16,657 nt of DNA from JACPTG01 sp964504135 (GTDB taxonomy: Archaea > Nanobdellota > Nanobdellia > Woesearchaeales > UBA10216). Shown piece after piece: positions 12,633 to 16,657 of the stretch (the stretch's first letter is position 1; the number at the start of each line of letters is the position of its first letter). The position numbers and the translations under genes were made by a program. The DNA is taken from positions 1 to 16,657 of the forward strand of contig CAZDCW010000029.1 of NCBI GenBank assembly GCA_964504135.1. The letters are read 5' to 3'. The notes beneath the pieces were generated by a model that saw nothing but the letters and a program-made list of their open reading frames with translations, ran no database searches and was not told where the DNA came from.

Positions 12633-15600
12633 CTATGAAGTCCGCCAGGCATAATTGTAAAAAGATGAAGGGGTCAGATAAGTTGAAAAGCCCATGTTGC
12701 CAGAAGCAGGAATGGGGTCAGCATACTCCACCTGCCATGATGGCTCGAAAACCCCGCGGGTGAACGCCTTTCCCCTTATGGATGAGTTGTCAAATGCCAT
12801 CTTCACAAGCACAGGCTCTGAACTGTTATAGGATACCAAGCTGCCATTCAGGAAGCTGGGATTAAAGGGGTATCCTGAAAGCCTACCAACACCCAAGGTG
12901 TCGCTGCTCCCCCAGCCAAGCGCAATGCAGTAACCATCTCCCTGCAGGCTCATCCTGCCGCAAACAGCGGCCTCGCCAGCAGAAGCCAGAGGGGAAACCT
13001 CTGAAACAACAACGCCATCCCTAAAGGAATAATTCCCAACCACGATGGGATGGCTGCCAAACCCAAAGCTGTCCACAAAATAGGAACTGCCATCAAAGCC
13101 CCACCTGCCATTAACCACACTCATTTCCCCAACTGATATGGGTGCGGGGCCTGGCGCCACCTCAAAAAGATAAGAAAGCCTGTTGTTGCCCTCATCAGAC
13201 TCATTAACCAGATTGCTTGGGTCAACAATGAAGGTAAGGTTATGCGTGCCGATGCCTAAACTGGAAGAGTTAAGCATATACTGTGAATTGCCCCCAGCCA
13301 ACAAAGCCCTAGCCTGGAGCCCGGCATGGCCTCCTGCACCAACCAGGCTGCCATCAAGATACCACCTCACGTTGAAACGCCTTGTTGCCGAATGCCCCCT
13401 GTTCGCCACAGCGGTATCAAAGAAAACACGCTCACCCTGATAGACGGTGTAATAATACAGCGAGGAGCTGTTGAAGCCTGGCCTGTCAACAGGCAATGTC
13501 TTAACATGAACCGGGTAAAGGTCAGCCATGCCTGAAACAGGCGGTTCCACTGCAAAAGCATAGACCAGCTCATTGTTGGAAGAGTTGACATCAAAACCAG
13601 CTGCAACTGCCCTGACTGAATGATTCCCAACAGTGGCGTTCCAGGCAAAGCCTGCAACAAGCAGCTCCCTGCCAGGCCACATTCCTGCCACCGCACTGGT
13701 GTTGACCAATACAGAGTCAAGATACCAGCCTACATTAGAGCCTGAAGACCAGCCACCTGAATTCCTAATCCTGACTGTGAATTCCACAAAGTCGCCAGCC
13801 CTCATAAGAGTAACATTGACTGGAAGAAGCTCATGGACTGAAAGGCCGGCGCCGAGGCCGGCAGTGAAGTTAAAGTTATCACTTTCCTGCGCCGAGGAAT
13901 TCGCGCAGTCAACCGCAATAGAGTAGTTGCCTGCCTGAGAAGCTGACAGCAAATGGTAATGGGAGCTGCCGCCGGACATATCAAAAGGAGTCCAAAACCC
14001 GGCCGAGCAAACACCTGAGCTGCAAAAAGAAGGCCTGAGCCTGCACCCAGCCATAGATGCTGTACTGAGGGAAATGAGCGCCCAAGCCGGATTCTCAGTG
14101 GACACTGAAATTCCTGTTATCAGCTTCTCACTGCTGCCTGCGCTGGGAAGGACAACCACACGCAAAGCAGCTGAACCTGACAGCAAGCCATCAGAGGCTG
14201 TGAAAACAAAATCATGCGCTCCTATTCCAGACAGGCTCGTATTCCAGGCAAACCTGCGGCCATCCAAAACCAGCGCAGCGTCATTAGAGGACAAGAACAC
14301 CTGGTCACCATCAGGATCTGAAGCATCAACTGAAAAGGAAACAAGCTGCCCGGCCGCAACAGAACCAGGAGCATCAACCGAAATCCGGGGAGGCCTGTTG
14401 GAATCAAGGACTGATACCACGACAACTGAAGAATCATAAAGGCTTCTGTCGGAAACCCCAACAGGGATTGAATAATTGCCCTTCTGTATGTAAGAAGGCC
14501 TCCAATAAAAGAGCCCGTCACTCGCAAGCGAAGCGCCATAAGGCAGCCCTGAAGAGTTAAAGCTTACAGCATCGCCATCAGCGTCCAATGCAGGCAGATA
14601 AACAGAAAGGCCGAAGCCCTCACGCACAGTGTAATGAAAAGATGAGTTGGCAAAGGCCGGGCGCAGGTTCAGGTTCTGCACAGAAACGTTCACAGGGACG
14701 GTCAGGTTAACAGAGCCGTCGCTCACAAGGAAGTTTATGGCATACTCCCCTGCCTGGCTGAATCCAGGAACCCAGCTAAACCTTGAGCCTGACATTGAGG
14801 CTCCAGAAGGAAGCCCGGAAGAGGAGAACACAACTGCATCACCATCGGGGTCAAATGCTGAAAGCTCAAACTCAAGCGAGGAGTTCTCAGTAACCACCCT
14901 GTTCACTGCCGCAACAACAGGAGGCCGGTTAAGATTCAATACCTCAAGGGAAACCTTCCTGAAAGATGAGCCTGCGCTGTCAGAAACGCCAACCAAAACA
15001 TCATAGACGCCAGCATCCTCATACCCTGTCAGCCATGAAAATGAGCCATTCCCCAAGCTTGCAAACCTTGAGTCGTTAATGCTGAAAGTCAGGCTGTCGC
15101 CATCAACATCACCTGCAAGCACTGTAATAACTGCCGGGGCCGCCTCGTAAACTGAGCTGCTGTCAGCAGCCAGCAACACAGGCGGAGAGTTCCTCAGCAG
15201 CCAGTCCATCGCGCTGGCCGCAAGACGCCTGCCAAGATTCTCATCAGAAACCGCGTCCACAGAAAAGCCGAAAAAAACAGCCCTTTGACGGGAAAAGCCC
15301 ACAGCATCCCTTGCGGCAATCGCATAGCCTCCCCTCTCCCAGGAGGCAACAGGCTCTGCGGCCAGAAGTTCAATTATGTCAGGATAAGGGGCACGCTCCC
15401 CGGACACCAGCAATGAAGAGGCATTCAGGCGGCCACCAATCGCATGCGATGAAAGAAGAAGCTGCTCTGATGAATTAGCCAGCAAATCAGAACTGAAGGC
15501 AACACCAGCCACGCCTCCAAGCGCATTTGAGCTGTCAAGGGCAGCATCGCTTCCCTCAACAACGATGCCTCCATTGAATCCTGCCAGATAATCAAGATAC

Positions 15601-16657
15601 GATGATGAGCCTCCATAATAGTTGCCAAGACTCCAAACAACAGCCCTGAAAGAGCCCAGGTAATCCATTGATGGCCAGCCCCTTTCAGAAACGCGCCAAA
15701 ACTCAGCGCAGTACCCGTCCCTAAGCAGGGCGTCAAGGAAAAAGCCAGCGCTGCCCGGACTTGAAGTGGAAAAGAACATCCCTGAATCGTCCTCAACAAC
15801 CAGCACCCTGGCCCTGTCACACAGGAAAATAGTCTGATTGAGATTATTATTAGACTCATTGTACTCGGCAACTGAGGAATTGGCCACAACAGCGCTGAAC
15901 TCATGCACGCCAGGAGAGGAATTTGCAAGCAGCATCAGTATACGGGACTCATAAGCAGCCAAGGTCATATAGCCGCGGCCAATCGGCTGCCCGTCAGAGT
16001 AAGCAGAAACAACCGAGCCGGCAGCAGTGCCCCCAAAATTGGAAACCGTAAGATTAATGAAAAGCCGTGAATCGGGCTTGCTGAAAGAATAGTCCATACC
16101 TGAAAAAACAAGGTCAGGAGAGCGCGGATAAACCGTAATGTTAAATTCAGCCAGATTGTTGACATAATTCGCCTCACGCAGCACGAACCTGGGATTGGCA
16201 ATGACAGACACCCTGTGAACACCCACCCCAAGAGGAGCCGAGAAGGGAAAAGAAAAGTTGCCAGCGCCGCCTGAAACAATTCCTACGGCAACTTTCGCCC
16301 CATCTGCAAGAACCTCAGCCTCAAAAGGCTCCACAAGCCCGGCAGAGAACATTGAAATGCCGAGGCTCACATTGCCCTCAAATGCGAAAGATGCATTTAA
16401 ACCGAGCGGATAAACATCCCCTAAAGGGCGGCTGACAAGCCAGCTTACAGAATTGGCGGCAACCTTCCTCCTTTCTGACTCATTCAAAGCCGCAAGACTG
16501 AACGGGATGAAAAGCGACTTCCTATAACCATCCTCAAAAGCAACCATAGCAGAGCCGTTATACGCCAGCCCTGACCAACGGGCAAGCTCCACGCTTCCAT
16601 TGAAAGGCAAGATGGCATCAGGGAAGCTGTCAACAGACGAGTTGAACGCCAAAATGC
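12633..16657 (-). CDS. giant multidomain cell-surface protein (N-terminus outside window)
   Basis: At least 1,340 residues; the frame is open through the window edge, so the start and any signal peptide are missing. Numbering from 16652: residues 46-78 resemble the end of a Rossmann-like module; about 85-175 and 178-277 are CARDB repeats with the NN motif (NYVNN, ESNNN); 280-490 is an alpha/beta domain (VLVVEDDSG, ALLRDGYCAEFW, AVVWSLGNYY) of GATase-like appearance; 490-840 hold four Ig/cadherin-like repeats with DxDGD (515, 601, 690, 779); 935-1036 and 1043-1166 are two more CARDB repeats; and 1170-1339 look concanavalin-like. About forty N-x-S/T sites suggest heavy glycosylation. No C-terminal membrane anchor is seen; the protein ends YNYAWRTS. 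Probable role: surface adhesion or polysaccharide or protein binding. Confidence 0.85.
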   Translation of the reverse strand, partial: ILAFNSSVDSFPDAILPFNGSVELARWSGLAYNGSAMVAFEDGYRKSLFIPFSLAALNESERRKVAANSVSWLVSRPLGDVYPLGLNASFAFEGNVSLGISMFSAGLVEPFEAEVLADGAKVAVGIVSGGAGNFSFPFSAPLGVGVHRVSVIANPRFVLREANYVNNLAEFNITVYPRSPDLVFSGMDYSFSKPDSRLFINLTVSNFGGTAAGSVVSAYSDGQPIGRGYMTLAAYESRILMLLANSSPGVHEFSAVVANSSVAEYNESNNNLNQTIFLCDRARVLVVEDDSGMFFSTSSPGSAGFFLDALLRDGYCAEFWRVSERGWPSMDYLGSFRAVVWSLGNYYGGSSSYLDYLAGFNGGIVVEGSDAALDSSNALGGVAGVAFSSDLLANSSEQLLLSSHAIGGRLNASSLLVSGERAPYPDIIELLAAEPVASWERGGYAIAARDAVGFSRQRAVFFGFSVDAVSDENLGRRLAASAMDWLLRNSPPVLLAADSSSVYEAAPAVITVLAGDVDGDSLTFSINDSRFASLGNGSFSWLTGYEDAGVYDVLVGVSDSAGSSFRKVSLEVLNLNRPPVVAAVNRVVTENSSLEFELSAFDPDGDAVVFSSSGLPSGASMSGSRFSWVPGFSQAGEYAINFLVSDGSVNLTVPVNVSVQNLNLRPAFANSSFHYTVREGFGLSVYLPALDADGDAVSFNSSGLPYGASLASDGLFYWRPSYIQKGNYSIPVGVSDRSLYDSSVVVVSVLDSNRPPRISVDAPGSVAAGQLVSFSVDASDPDGDQVFLSSNDAALVLDGRRFAWNTSLSGIGAHDFVFTASDGLLSGSAALRVVVLPSAGSSEKLITGISVSTENPAWALISLSTASMAGCRLRPSFCSSGVCSAGFWTPFDMSGGSSHYHLLSASQAGNYSIAVDCANSSAQESDNFNFTAGLGAGLSVHELLPVNVTLMRAGDFVEFTVRIRNSGGWSSGSNVGWYLDSVLVNTSAVAGMWPGRELLVAGFAWNATVGNHSVRAVAAGFDVNSSNNELVYAFAVEPPVSGMADLYPVHVKTLPVDRPGFNSSSLYYYTVYQGERVFFDTAVANRGHSATRRFNVRWYLDGSLVGAGGHAGLQARALLAGGNSQYMLNSSSLGIGTHNLTFIVDPSNLVNESDEGNNRLSYLFEVAPGPAPISVGEMSVVNGRWGFDGSSYFVDSFGFGSHPIVVGNYSFRDGVVVSEVSPLASAGEAAVCGRMSLQGDGYCIALGWGSSDTLGVGRLSGYPFNPSFLNGSLVSYNSSEPVLVKMAFDNSSIRGKAFTRGVFEPSWQVEYADPIPASGNMGFSTYLTPSSFYNYAWRTS

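Noticed and set aside
13183..15006. Several + strand frames of 69-121 codons opposite the giant protein
   Set aside because: The long minus-strand frame has clear CARDB and Ig-like repeats; the + frames are low-complexity shadows.

Overview
The window is a piece of an archaeal chromosome, apparently a metagenome-type scaffold with three short N gaps (3612-3624, 4789-4798, 10792-10864). The archaeal assignment rests on class I release factor aRF1 (NIKS, YxCxxxF and GGQ motifs), eIF5A with its hypusine lysine, ribosomal protein eL40, a NucS/EndoMS-type nuclease, archaeal-type tRNA G10 methyltransferase and a DUF5679 zinc ribbon. Promoters look like archaeal TATA boxes centred about 24-29 bp upstream of the start codon, which implies mostly leaderless mRNAs. 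GC content is moderate. The small genes, short aRF1 and giant Ig/CARDB surface protein would suit a DPANN-type lineage, but this is a guess. No rRNA, tRNA or CRISPR array was recognised.

Layout. 1-3417: an unknown small protein (-), NucS (-) and an unknown protein (+) from back-to-back promoters, protein-isoaspartate methyltransferase (-), Trm-G10 (-), then a palindromic repeat (3326-3380) whose near-identical copy forms the first 55 bases of the window. 3415-6288: DUF5679 protein (-), a small winged-helix protein (+), and the apparent operon eIF5A - eL40 - site-2 protease - HAD phosphatase (-), with intergenic spacings of 0-6 nt. 6361-8550: GNAT acetyltransferase (-), an unknown protein (+), and a CPA2 cation/proton antiporter (+). 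8644-11812: aRF1 interrupted by an intein, coupled by a GTGA overlap to a SprT-like metalloprotease (-). 11888-16657: a secreted, catalytically degenerate M23/LytM-like protein (+), convergent with a very large partial surface protein (-).

The most striking item is the aRF1 gene. A LAGLIDADG intein sits immediately after the catalytic GGQ tripeptide of the release factor. Between its two LAGLIDADG motifs there is an in-frame UAA codon (10484-10482). All splicing blocks, both endonuclease motifs and both exteins are otherwise intact. So a gene for the UAA-decoding factor appears to carry a UAA that must be bypassed, or split by re-initiation, to make active factor, in a segment that splicing would remove. 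An assembly or base-calling error is the main alternative. The second item is the duplicated palindromic element, which is likely to recur in the genome.

The rest is a mix of translation (aRF1, eIF5A, eL40, Trm-G10), repair and quality control (NucS, isoaspartate methyltransferase, proteases) and cell-surface genes. I see no defence island, prophage or transposase.
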